Source of the DNA: Pyrrhoderma lamaoense
Taxonomy: Eukaryota > Basidiomycota > Agaricomycetes > Hymenochaetales > Hymenochaetaceae
NCBI GenBank assembly: GCA_002794735.1
Contig: NBAZ01000004.1
Location: 1,426,001-1,490,000 of the forward strand
Length of the DNA: 64,000 nt
Direction of reading: 5' to 3'
Below are positions 36,073-48,900 of the stretch, piece after piece. The stretch's first letter is position 1. The number at the start of each line of letters is the position of its first letter. Below the pieces are notes generated by a model. The model was not told the origin of the DNA. It saw nothing but the letters and a program-made list of their open reading frames with translations, and did no database searches. The position numbers were made by a program, and so were the translations under genes.

Positions 36073-39000
36073 TTATTGAGCTAGCTGGCCCGTAGATCCG
36101 GTTGGAGCCCCTTCAAGCTTTCGGCGCTTCCTTGCTCTCTCTCTTTTAGTTTCGAACTCATGCCATTCGCCTTCGAGGGTAGACAAACTTTCATTATGAA
36201 GTCAGTAGATGCATAGACATATCATGTGATAAGAGATAGAAGATACATACCCAGTAGGCAATACGGGACTCGGAAGTTCTTGGGTGAAATAAGGTGCTTC
36301 AAGCGCTTGATCCGCTGTGACTCGGCGCGCGGGTCATAAGTAAGTAAGCGCTCCGCGAGATCAAGTGCCGCAGGAGAAAGCCATCTAAGTTTTTCAACGA
36401 TAAACTTTATGATGTCAAGATAATTGAGTCAAACACACCTTTGGAAAATATCACGAAACCGGTTGCGGAATGCATCCTTTGGCTTAGGCTTTATAAGTTC
36501 ATACCAAGGCATATCTGATAAACTAGGCCAGTCTTTTGTAGTGGGAGTCCCAAGAATTTTGTAGATAACATCTAGTTGATGGATCTCGTCATTGCCTTGG
36601 AATACAGGCTTCTTACAATACAGTTCAAGCATGATGCACCTGTGTAAGATATCTAGTCAGCGATGAGATTATGAAGTAAGGAGATAGAAAACTAACGAAC
36701 CCTGCGCTCCACATGTCAACCTCGGGACCATAAACAGTAGTCCCTAAAAGTAGTTCTGGAGGTCGATACCAGAGTGTTATAACCCGATTTGTATAGTCTG
36801 CTCGACGGCGCTTCTGATAGAATCTCGCCAGCCCGAAGTCAGCCAACTTGAGTTCGCCACGATTATTGAGAAGGATGTTTGCACCCTTTATGTCACGATG
36901 AACAACACCTTTACGATGTAAATATGACAGCCCACAAAGCATTTGTTGGCATAAAGATTTCAAGTGGGCATCAGTAAAGGTGAACTGAGTTTGCGATAAA
37001 ACACCAGTCAAATCATGGTCCATATACTCAAAGACCATGTATACAGAACCTAAAAGATTGGTTAACCTCAGCAAGCGAGAAGAGTCAAATCTTTGGACCA
37101 TTACCATTAAGAACCATCATTTCTACGAGTTCTATAACGTTGACGTGACGCAGTGACTGTAAAAGCTTGATCTCTCTCATAGCCGTTACAGGGAACCCAT
37201 CTCTCTCTGTTTCCATACGGATGCGTTTCAAAGCGACATTTGCTCCAGAGACATTGTTTTGTGCCTTGTATACCTTACCAAAGGTTCCTTCTCCAACTTG
37301 GCTGATTATAGAATAAACTTGGCCATAGGAGAGGTAACTGATTCCTGCCTGGTAGAGACACCATTATCATGTTGTGTAATTTGAGAAGGGCCAGAGGTAC
37401 GATTAGATGCTACGTCAGTTGAGTGTTCTACTGGCTCATGAGATGAAGGTTATCTGATCCATTGATAGAGTTTCCCCTCCCATTTGGAATTGCTTCAGTG
37501 TTGGCTTATGGGTGACATCCTTGAGCGAAGCCTGATTTCCGTTTGAACGGATAGAGGCACTATTGCGGGTTGTCCTTGGTTCGCTAGGTTCCACGTCCCA
37601 TTTAGATTGCTTGGCTGCTTCAAGTCCAGTCTTTCTAGGGGATTTGTCCTTGCTGATCTGTGAAAATTGGGGAACACTCTTCTGATTTGGCCCAAAATGC
37701 ACATCATCGAAATCCGATTCCTCATCCTCATCTGGAAAGAACCGTTTTATTGATGCACTACTCTGGACAAGTCCTATTGGCTTAAATCCAGCATTACGCT
37801 TCGTCCCCTTATGTGTATCAAGTGTGACGGACCCCGATCCCTGAGATATTGCGGATGACTTAGAAGACAAAGGAGCCACAGGAGGCGGCATAGTATCGTG
37901 TTCATTACGACGGTCGACAGAATTGTCTTGCACTTGTATCTTATTCTTGTATAAATTATAAGCATCTGCTACATTACCAAGGAGATTTAACAGTACCTGT
38001 TTCTCTTCTGAAGTTCTGGCCCTCTTCGGACTATGACCATTATTATTAACTTTCTGGTTGACTGTCAAACGCATTGACTTTGCTTGTATCTCTATATCAA
38101 GAAGTGAAGTTGATGTTGGTAGACGATGTTTCGGTTTAGGTTTAGTTTCTACTCCTTCACTGCTGCTACGACTTCTACTGCGACTTTGACTTGAACGCGA
38201 AGAAAGACTTTCTCGTCGCTGCCTACCTCTTGGAATACCTTCATATGATGGTAGGGGTGGAGAGCGATGATCTCTTTCATTCCGTCGTTTTGAGATATCT
38301 CTTCGAGGAGAGCCTTCGACTCTACCTCGAATTTTTGGTGTTGGAGATCGTGAACGAGAACGAGCCGAAGACCGACGAGAATAAACGGATAGTGAAGGTG
38401 ATCTTGACCGAGATTCGGGTGAGTAGGCAAATTTTCGTTTGCTCACTGAGGCATGTTCTTCTTCACGGTTTACTGGCCGGTAGTCCCGTTTTTTCCAGCT
38501 GATTAAGGCAATTTAAGAGAAAGAGAGAAAGGATAAATTACAAACGACACACTTATTCATAGTATCTTCCCGCCTTGAGAACCCCTCTCTTTTAATGACG
38601 CTAGGCCCCTTCTTATTTTTACTGTTTTTTTTGTTATTTTTTGGAGGAAGAGATACGGATTGGCCCCTATCACGACGAAAGGACGTGGTATCGTCACCTT
38701 CTCTCGATTTCCAAGAGGCTGCAGGTTCCCATTGCCTATCGTCAGCATTCTGAGTGGAACGTCCTTGATCGTTCTTCCAGTCCTGTTCACGGTCTCGTTG
38801 TCGTTCTGGTTCGAAATTACGGCTAGAAGCTCTCCATTGACGTTGATCAGATCTTTCAGGCCAAACCATTGGCCTTCGTTCTCTTTCCGATTCAATGAAC
38901 TGGGAATCATCTCTAGTTCGATGATGAACGTCATCCGCTACATGTTCAATATCTCTATCATACTTCTTATCCCGTTCGACACGGACATTATTTCGCCCCC

Positions 39001-39448
39001 AGTCGTCAACCCCGTTCCTACTCCTACCATTCTCATACCTAGAACCCCTCCATGAGTTTCCTTCTGATGGGTAGGTATAGCTGCGGTCATCTCGTTTCGA
39101 CCACTCTCTGCTGGAAGACGAGCTGTGGTGGTTATTTGTATGCCTCCCGGACCAAGAGTCTGCGTTATTATAGTAATCCCGACGATTTGGCATTGCGTTT
39201 TCTTCACGATATATATCGCGCGAGGTTGAATAAACCGAGTCAGGTGGATCCCAATCTAATTGAGAACGGTTGCGAGAGGACGAGTCTGAGTAACCTCGTT
39301 GAGAACTACTGTACGCTTCGGTGCGACTTGAGTGATGGTGATGAGTACGGCTGTACGATTCAGAACGGACGTCGTCTAACCGTGTGACAATTAGTTCGTC
39401 TTCATCATACCGAGAGTGCCTTCTGGAACTCCCATGCGTAGAATGCAT
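36073..39448 (-). CDS. Ctk1/CDK12-like RNA polymerase II CTD kinase (frame breaks)
   Basis: Ctk1/CDK12 phosphorylates Ser2 of the Pol II CTD during elongation. ATG 39448 opens MHSTHGSSRRHSRYDEDELI. About 310 residues rich in Arg, Ser, Asp and His follow, an intron, an SR-rich part (SRSRSPSLSVYSRRSSARSR), then the kinase: GEGTFGKVYKAQNNVSGANV, ALKRIRMETERDGFPVTAMR (PITAIRE-like), VYMVFEYMDHDL, GVVHRDIKGANILL, LADFGLARFY, ITLWYRPPELLLGTTVYGPE and GTPTTKDWPSLSDMPWYELI. The C-terminus is KLEGAPTGSTGQLAQ. Near 36323-36331 one base is missing (DPR then VTADQALEAPYF in another frame). Around 37371-37437, just before the kinase, the exon boundary is unclear: the frame shifts once with opposite sign, or an unusual intron is present. 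Confidence 0.82.
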
Positions 39449-40283
39449 GACAAGCCCAATAAGAATATTGTATAAAGGAAAAGTAAGTAGCACAAGACGC
39501 CGTTGTCTTAAAAAAAAGAGTTTGAACGGTGCTCGTGTAAGCGAAAATTCTGTAAGAGCACTTCTCAAATTCTGACCCCTGTAACCACCCTAGACACAAA
39601 AATATACTTCAACTCTACCAAGCTGTAAGAAGAGGTAGTCTTGTATCTCTTCGACGAATAAATTTGAATAACACGGTAGGGGCTAAGTCAGTGTTACGGC
39701 CAAACGGATGAATAAATGGGAGACCTTGGTATTGAACCTATTGCAATTCCAATCGTTAGCCTAACCCATATGCAAAAAATAGGAGATAATAAGTACCAAA
39801 ACTCTACCCTGAAGTCGACAAACGACTATGCGGTTAATTGCAGAGAAGTATTGCAATTGCAGAAATGTTTAAATTCGTTCAAGCAGAACCTATGAACTCA
39901 AGTGTAAGAGTTTTATGTTCTTAAGGTATTATCGACCGTACTGGAAAAGTAGCTATGACACTTTCTCGCCAGATCCCTTTACGTGTCTGGCGTATTAAAC
40001 TGTAGCGTCCCGAGGAAGTGATTACAGCCAGTGGTGTAAGGTTAACGGTAGTGCATGTACGCGGAGCTGTGACGGTTCAAGGATTACAATATTTACATAT
40101 AGTTACATTTACTGCCGGTACTACCCAATCTGGTTAAACAATCACGGATTGAAACAAACTCACAAAAGTGTTGATACATTATTCCTTTGAAGTGATGATC
40201 TTACTTGTATGCCAACAACTAAACTACACAATTATTGTGTCCTTTGAAGAACTATGATACGGAAACTAGCTTTAAGTTGCCTG
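39449..40283. other. Intergenic, CTK1-like promoter and DCAF6-like 3' flank
   Basis: About 835 bp. I see the putative promoter of the kinase gene (minus strand) but no convincing TATA, no RNA gene and no transposon end. Short plus-strand open stretches at 39920-40140 are interrupted by stops and match nothing I know. Confidence 0.4.
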
Positions 40284-42529
40284 TCATAAATTGATGTCAC
40301 CCAAACCGTTTCCGTATTCCTCTTCGTTTGCCTGCCTCAGCAGTGCTCTATATTGCCATAATAAACGAGAATATGTGGTTATATGGATACTGGATGACAT
40401 CTGCGACCTGTCGGCATTCGTTCTTGCTATAAGATCTGCGTTCTGAAGTCTAGAAAACTTCGATGGCCCACAGTTGGGGAGAAAAGCTGAGAAAATATCT
40501 CTGATTTAGCCAGATTCCACAGACTATATGTTGTTGTTTACCTTGATGGTTGTATCAATTCCGCTACATGCTATAAGCGGCAGGCGTGGATGATTCTCAA
40601 TTACATTAACAACAGAACCATCACCTTCATAAATCCCATGTAACCTCCCTGTGGCCTTTTCCCAAAGAAAGAAATTACCATCATCCGACCCGGATGTGAC
40701 AAACTGGTCTTCAACACCAAGAAAGTTCACTATGTCTCGCGAGTTTATTATGAAGTTGCAAAAGTAGATGATTCGAACATACCGTCCTTTATTGTGTCAG
40801 TGTTACAGTGCCCCGAGAAACGTTTCCGAGGCAATATTACGGGAGTTTTGGGTGCCTTGGCATTGTCTTTACCATAGGCAACTCGTATATCCGCACGGGC
40901 TTGTAAAAGACGAGATTGTATGACCTCGCTTATTGCAGAAGACGAATCAGATTCAGCAGCGTCATCGGAATCTTCGTTGCCCGTATCAATCTCCATGGGT
41001 TCTTCATCCTCAGAGTCAGTTCTATTAAAATCCTCATCTTCCTTATCAACAGATGTTGAAAGGACAACAGACGTTCTTTTCGCAACTTCGGTAGGACTGT
41101 CAAGAGTGGAATACAGATAAACACCATCCCCACTGTACGCTAGGGATAGAGGCAATACATAAGTACTTCCGAACAACCTGAGGGGAGAAACCGGGCTTAC
41201 ACAGGAGAACCTACAGTTTCGTTAGTAGCGTATGGTGGCTTATGTCTTATGACTTACTTCATGACCATTTGTTTCCGCCATGCGTGCCCCCGTGATGTGG
41301 TCAGCATGGAGTCTACTAGATGATTTGGTCTCTCTTCCGAATCGTCGAACACAGGTAACATAATCTTCATCTTTGCATGGCACACCCCACTCAGAAAGTA
41401 TGGTACGTCCAGTTTGTCGTCTGTCAAATAGATAACCCTAGAGTATCCAAACGTTTTAGAGAGAATAAGTAGGATATATATAGATATATATTACATACAT
41501 AAGGGGCTTCACCCGCAACTACAAAAAGGTGTGGAGAAAGAGGGGATAGGGCAAGAGTGGATAGATCATGAGGAAGGGAGACTAATGGGGGAGGACATCT
41601 TCCTCGATTTCTGGCACATCTGTGAGGCGTTCGAAGATCATGTTGACGGACCGACCCATCCTTGATATGTGGTTAATTCCTTGCACTGAGGGTGAAACAA
41701 GTGCTTACTTCTGCTACTGTCAAGAAGTTATCAGGACTTTCTTGTAGGGCAATACGCTTCGTGCGTCCCGAATGACAAGTAAATGTACGGATACACGTCT
41801 GTCGCTCACTAAATTCGGTCCCTAATCTTGGACTTGAAGTTGATAATACACGCTCGGCATCAAATACCCGAACCTGATGGTCCGCTGCTACTGAAGCGCT
41901 AATAAGAAATGTATACATCAGTTTCCTTTATGTTTCCGGCTCGACTTTGGACCTACATTCGAGAAGAATATGGAAGAAAGTGGGCGTTAAATATATTACC
42001 GGAATGTCCAGTCCGTAAGCACGATATTTGTTTGTATGGATATGGTGTATTGTCATCTTGACGATCTAGCTTCCATAATCTTAGACTTTAAGAGATAATT
42101 AACATTAAGTCCGAGATAAAGCTTTTAAGTATTCACGTTGTGTCGTCACCACCACTTAGTAGAATTTCACCCTCAAAGCCCCAACTGATAGCATTCACAC
42201 AGCTAAAGAATAAATATACAGTTGGTTAGCCAGATTTACGACTCGTGTATAGTGCAGCAGGCGAACCCGGTATGACCATAGCCCTTATCATCTCCAAGTT
42301 CATTTATTCGATCTAAGGGCTCACGAAGTGCATGGAGTAATATTCTTCGTCGATATCTAATTCCTGCTGTGTATTGTGAGCAGGAACTTGATAGGTCCAA
42401 AGAGAAGTCTTGAAACGCCTTTGCTTTCATCGTTCGTACCCCATGTCTATCTACGGTTGTACCGGGTGAATGGCAATCGATGGGTATACTTGAACAATCA
42501 CTACCAGAAGAATCCATTTCTGAATCCAT
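40284..42529 (-). CDS. DCAF6-like WD40 protein (CUL4-DDB1 substrate receptor type; frame break)
   Basis: WD40 proteins of the DCAF6/DCAF8 group act as substrate receptors of CUL4-DDB1 ubiquitin ligases. ATG 42529 has an in-frame stop just upstream. Seen: SLDLSSSCSQYTAGIRYRRR, LLHALREPLDRINELGDDKG, GHTGCVNAISWGFEGEILLS, GGDDTTLRLWKLDRQ, RTGHSGNIFNAHFLPYSSRI, ASVAADHQVRVFDAERVL, FTCHSGRTKRIALQESPDNF, LSLAYSGDGVYLYS, an acidic insert, and after it RKRFSGHCNTDTIKDVNFLG, FVTSGSDDGNFFLWEKATGR, PRLPLIACSGIDTTIK. This split propeller with an acidic insert and late 'GHRN..T.K.vnF.G..fv.SGSD.G..F.W' block is DCAF6-like. The last exon needs one more T in the run at 40454-40457 to read FSRLQNADLI, ending GNGLGDINL. 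About 8 introns. Confidence 0.75.
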
Positions 42530-42921
42530 TCACAGCTCGAGGAACTGTATCACTGTAGCTGCTAGCTTGTGTATCCGTGCAAGAGTAGTAAAACTAGCGA
42601 TCACATGTATGACGCTTGAGGACCATCAGCGGCGGTATTTTGTACTAAGTACTTGCCTCAATGCCTGAACCCGTGACAAGTTGCTACCAACTCCTATATT
42701 CAACGGCATTATCACTACATACACTTAGTACTAGACTTGACACACACGCAGCAACGACTGGTAATTGCAACATATACTACATTTTTATACTCGATGCTAT
42801 TACATTCAAAGAATACACACACAAATGAACATAAAAACAAAAATAGCAAGATGATTGAAGTACAAGTAAAACCAGATAATTTATATAAATCATTAAATCG
42901 AGGTGAATAAGGAAGTATAGA
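42530..42921. other. Intergenic, DCAF6-like promoter and TRA1 3' flank
   Basis: About 390 A/T-rich bases between two minus-strand genes. No element recognised beyond presumed promoter and poly(A) sequence. Confidence 0.4.
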
Positions 42922-45900
42922 CTAGAACCATGGTTCAAAAAGGTCTGACGTAGTGACAAGATTATAAGGATTAGTCGCTGATGAAATCAGGTTCGTAACA
43001 CTCTGCATTGTGTGAGTGACTTTTTCGTCCTTCGGGTCCTATAAGAATGTGTTAGTCATCGACAGTGTGAGAATATTTCGATACAACTTACCTGGGCCTT
43101 TTCTAATTTACATGCCATTAACTCGGCCCTACCCACAATATTGTTGATATTTTCAGTCACACGAGCACGGAACCAAGTATCTTGAGTTGGAATACGTTTC
43201 CTGCGCGTAGAAACTACAAGAGTAGAGACTTCGTCACGTGTAAACAGACAAAGTTGTTGTTCCAAGTCAAACTGTCCCAAAGGTCAGTATATAAGAGATT
43301 TTAAAAGCTAGGGCATAACTGACTTCTGGTTTCGTTAGTGCCCTTGCTACCGCTACTATTCCGGGAGCGAAAAGTGCCTCCGTTCCGATAGGAGTAACAA
43401 AATGTTGGAAATTGGGTGTGAAACGGAAAGGAACGACATCTGTGCTAATAATCTGGAATGTTTGACTGTTGATACCTAGTGGGCCAGTTAGTAAAGGAAT
43501 ATACGTTCAGTAACAAGAGTACACACTGCTTAAGAGTTCGGACATGTATAGCTGCCCAGTGGAACGAGACAATTGGTATCTAGCGATACTGCGAGAGACG
43601 ATACACACGGAATGTGTCATAAAACTCGAAGCGGCTAGTTGTAAAGTGAATGTCTTTCGCATTCTCCAAAGCTCCTGAGGCCCACACATAGTCCGCATCA
43701 TGTACTAGGAAAGTTTGATGAGATAATTAGAGCCAAAATCTATTTCAGTACTTACACGGCTCAATATATCATCTGGTATCATCTTTTTACAGATTTCGTC
43801 AAATATCGCCCTTTTTATGGTGAACACGTCTTGCTTTGAGATTTGCTGTTTTGAAAAGGTGAATAACATATATTGATATCTAATAGTACTGTCTTACCGG
43901 CTTGTCCAAATCTTGCAACATTTCACGTAGTCGACTAGGAACCATCAAGATAGGATCTTCTCTGGCTATTCCAAGTTCTTCACAACGTTGGTCATAAACG
44001 TCTTGTAAAGAAATATAAGAAGAGTCATGCATAAAGAGTCTAACTGCAGGGTGGAGTAGGAGCGCAGTTGGAAGATGGAATTGAAGGTTACGCTTTCTAC
44101 TTTCTTTTCTTCGGCTGAGAGCACTGTTTAATATACAGACGTCAGATATTGCTATCAATTTCTGTGATAGTGGCTACGTACTGGTTAAGGGTGCGGAACA
44201 ACTGCATCACACGATCTTCTCGCTTGACCCAACGAGCAGCAGGTTGATGTACGGCGAAGCTATATTTCACACCATCATGACCAAATATCACAAAGCGCTT
44301 GAAGCAAAAGCCTTGTCCACGAGTCGTCTCAAACTTGGGAGCAAATTGCCGAATCCGACTGAATTGTTGAGGACCATCAACGAGCTGGATGCTTGTCAGA
44401 AACTACAATTTCCTACGAAATAAGATGATAGATAAATAACTTACCTCCAAGTATTGTCCAGGGACTTCGATTTCGTCATACTTAGTATACTGGAACTCCA
44501 CTAACCAATGGCTTATCAAATCAAGGGCCTGAAGACGAGGCCTTCCATCCAAAAACTTCTCATAACGATCTCGCCAGTGTTGTAGCCTTTGTATATAGTC
44601 CGGAAGAAGAGGTTTACTATTAATAAAGTCGTCTTCGTAGTCTTTCTGTTGTGATTAGTCAAGTTCCAATGAGTCACCCCCCTTGTTGATCATGCTGTGA
44701 AAGCACAACTTACTCTCGCTGATGTAGATAGATGATTCGCAAGTCTTGCTATGTTTGCGTGGAATATCTCAGGGAGCTTCATATCATCGTCTAACAAAGG
44801 ACCACGGTGACATGCATTCTATTCATCCGTTAGTAAAAAAGGAACATTAAGCTTTGTAGATAGGCATACTTGAATGGCATCCGTCAAAAGCATGTATGTG
44901 AAGCGATAAATCTCCTCTTCCGGAGTCGCCTTAAACTTCGAGATAAATTGATCAACCATTGTTTCCAATGTCAAGACTAGCAAAGGATTGGTGGACTTGA
45001 GCAAAGCAGCAACTTCTTCGACAAGCTTCCAATCCTCCTTTTTATTCCCTTCTGAAGGCTGTTGATTTTCAGGAGGATTGTTTCCGTCTACATTTGAACT
45101 AGTTTGGCCATTTTGTGCCTGCATCATTTGTGCCTGTCTCTGGGCACTTCGTTGTATAGTCATTTCATCTTTCAACGAACGCACAGAGAAGAAAAGTGCC
45201 TAAGAGGATGTAAGCTCAGCTTTCTATAAAAATTTACTTTATCAGATTTACCTGAGGATAGGCCTTTGCTAGTTCGAACAACACGCGCTGAACTTGTAGT
45301 GCTTCAGAGCTTGACAGAGAGGAAAGCAGTTGAGGAATGAGTGTTACCCAGAACCAAAGTGCGCGATCCCCAGCGTAGTTCTGAAACGCTGCACAGTTGG
45401 CCCAGAGGCATCATCAATACTGAGGAGCCAGAGTACACGTGTAAGAAGTGGACGACTCTTGTAATTCTTATATAGACCTGCAGCCTGAAGGTAGCACTGG
45501 ACCGCATTTGGGCCAGCTTTCTCGCTACTTGATGAGGAATTATATAGTTTATCATTGAACCGACCCCATTCTGCCCACGCTTTAGCAACGTTCAAATCTA
45601 ATTGCACCGCCTGCCCAAAGCAGCTATCTGCATCATCATTCTGACCCAGGGCCGAATAAAACATGCCTTTTAATGTATAAAATTCAGCCTTTTGTGGGGT
45701 CGAGAAGTAGGATAGATTCGTATTATTTATGAGATTTAATCCATCAAGTAGGCGTTCAGGCACTTGGAGTCGACATCGGGCTTCTTCTCGTAACTTCAGG
45801 AATGCTTCAGATATCTCTATGTTAGGCAATTCATATATCCTCGTTAAGGATTGTTGAGCAACCTCAAAAAGTTCATGTTTACGAGCTACGTGAGCAAAGC

Positions 45901-48900
45901 GATTGATAATCCAAGCCGTCTCGTGGAATCCACGGTATCCGTATGTAGTGGGTGTACTTCCTTGGACTCCATTTTGACCATTCACTTGTATAAGAGGAAG
46001 ATAGTGCTTGTTAATAGCTCCAAAGACATTTTGTCTCCAAGCAACTAGATCGCTCCAAACACTGATATCATCATGTAAGTTTGGTAATCGTTCCCTCCAA
46101 GCCTGAAGAACAAGTTTGAGGTCGCCCGATTTTTTCTCTAGATTTGCTGCAGTAGTTGTCGACAGTGAACCAAATATTTGGACGGCTTCTTGTAGTTCGA
46201 CGAATTGTTGAAAATGCTGTAGTAGAGGTATGTGACACGCAGACATCTTGTTAGGGAAGGCTATCCACTTTCTCAGCGATAGCTGCATGGCATCTTCAAG
46301 AATTCTGGTAAATTCTATATTCCTGTCCACTGCACTAGGCATTTTCACAAGAGCAATGAATGCTTCGTAAACCCTTCGTCTAGGCGTGCCAACCTCAGAC
46401 ATACCCTGAATCTGTTCTTCAATAACTTGGAGGTTTTCTTTATCAGACCAATCCTTGTTTCTCCAGGCTGCTTCAAGTAGTAATTCGTTATTGCCATCGT
46501 TGCGGGCTAAGTCATAAAGAATATCCCATTGTTGCAATTTTTCTGTAGCGAGGATCCAATGGTCTTCCCATAAGCAATACTCTGATTCTGTAAAAGGGAT
46601 AGCCCCATTCTTAGCTTTGATTTGTGCCTGCTCGTAAGATATCTGTGCTTCGGCCACATTCCATTCTGTTCGTAAGTTATAGCGACATTTGTTTCGTGAT
46701 GTAGCGAGCGACGCCGCCATAGACCATAGAACATATCTTCTTCTAGGAGTTCTGCATAGACCTCAGCAAGAGCATCATAGACTGTATCACGGACCAATCC
46801 ATCATCATCCCGAATAGATTCAAGTGCATTCTGAAGTAATTCCATTACAACATGCCATGCACCAAAAGTTTTTGCCAAGTACTTCAGCAGATGAGCTGGA
46901 AGGTTCATGGGAGGCGTGCATGCGTGAATTCCTTCCAGGAGTGCTTGAATAACATTGGGCCTTAATTCGTTTTGTCGAATGTGATACTCACGACTCAGCA
47001 ACACAACCATATGTTGTGTTACATCTGCCTGTTCTTTTTTTGAAAGTAGTGACCATATGGATGAGAAAACGATCACCCAAGTATCATGTGCCGCCTGTGA
47101 ATCATAGAAAAGAAGACGCCGCATTGGTCGAGTGATATTACGTACCCGACTATTTGCTATAGTATGGGCCAGTGGAGACGATGTCTGATTAAATATAACA
47201 CTAGGTTGAGAGACGAGTGGCAAATCACTGTCAATCGAACTGAGAAGTAGGTCTAGAGCAAGATATATCCAGTTGTGATCAGCTAAAGCGTCCCAGCTTT
47301 GTACTCCCAAAATATATGTCAGTCGACTTGTAAGTGAACGTGGAATACTATTATCAAGAAGATCTGTAAAGCGCTCTCGTAGGGAGGTGTCCTGTGACCG
47401 ACACCCTAATATGAATGCTTGTTCAAGTCTTGACGTTAGATCGCTTCGACGAAGAGAGGGTTCGGTATAGATATCGTAGATGAGTTCCAAATATTGGTTG
47501 AACAAATCAGGTCCCCGAGATTCAAAAGACGCCATTTTCTGTAGAAGCGAAGCCTTGTCCTTCATTGAGGGATAAACATCCCGCCTATTAAGTGCCCAAT
47601 CCCGTGCCATATCCAAAAGGAACTGACACAATGTAGGGCTAGAAGACTTTTCCACTAGCACCAACAAACATCCAAAATATACCTTTTTCGTTTCAGTGGG
47701 CAACATTGGCGTGGACTGACAGATCTTCAAAGTTGAGATTATTAATCGAACCTGAGACTCATAACCTTCAGAGCTTGGGGGAGCATTTGTATGTTCTTTT
47801 GCCAATTTTGAGAGAACCTTGATTAGTGGATTTGCGAAGGGCTCAATTCGTTCTGGCACGATTTGAACCACGGATTTGAGCAACAGAAGTGCCCCACGCA
47901 AGTGTGTGACATTCTTCAGTGATTCAGATATGAAGTTGTGGACGAAAGTGTGTAATTCTGCAAGTTCGGAAGAATTATCTTCATCTTCCTTTGGAGGGGG
48001 TACAGGGTCAACAGCCTCTCCGTGATTGGATGAAGCGAATCATGAAGTGCAATGTCATCAGACTGCATTCCTTTCTGTACGAGACTTTGTAATATTGTGC
48101 TATTCTGCATAATCCATTGATCAGGACGCTCGGAGCAAACTACATTTAAAACGCGTGCATTTGCAACGATAGCAGGGGCAGTTTCCTTATCATAGTCCAA
48201 CTTCAAATTGTCAATCAACCCTTACAGAAAGAATATAATATTTACATACCTCACAAAGTGGTTTCCGGAAGTAATCTAACTTGAAATTAACGTCTGCCCA
48301 TTCTGAAAGGTGTAAAAAGTTCTTGAGTAATGCAAGTGACCGAGCCACTACATTGGTCCTTGTCATAACATCCTGGAAACCAGTAGCTGTTCGGGTTAGA
48401 TAACTGATTAATGTTTCTCGGAAGCCGTGAGGTGTTACCCAGCCATGCGACTCTTCTCCAGGTTGCAGTGACCTCTGTTCCCATTTATATATAACTTCCA
48501 GTATATCTAATGACAGAATACGCCCTTCGCTACTTGTTGCCGATTGCATACCAATCTTTGACAAAGAATTGATTATGTGGGGAATGAAATAAGCCCGCAC
48601 AGGATAGAAAAGATCTGGTTGTCTAGAAATAAGTTGATATATAGTGATTAGCTGTGTATTTCCGTTGCTTTCTTCTGCAAGCAGCCTTCGTGTTGTTCTA
48701 GCCCAATGAGGCAAAGTTGGGTCAGGAGGCATCTTTTGAACTATCGGGGCTAGGATATCAAGTGCTTGTCTGGTTAAGTGTCTGTTTCCATCCGCATGTG
48801 GAGGTTGGAGTAGTCCTGTCCACGTTCTCATGATGAATTTGGCTGGAGAATCATAAGCTGCGAAGAAACGAGCAGCAAGGAGGAAAGCCATTTGTTTCAC

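Noticed and set aside
39920..40140. Plus-strand stretch resembling coding sequence (TGKVAMTLSRQIPLRVW)
   Set aside because: Interrupted by TAG, no start, no exon signals and no family resemblance; probably chance in an intergenic region.
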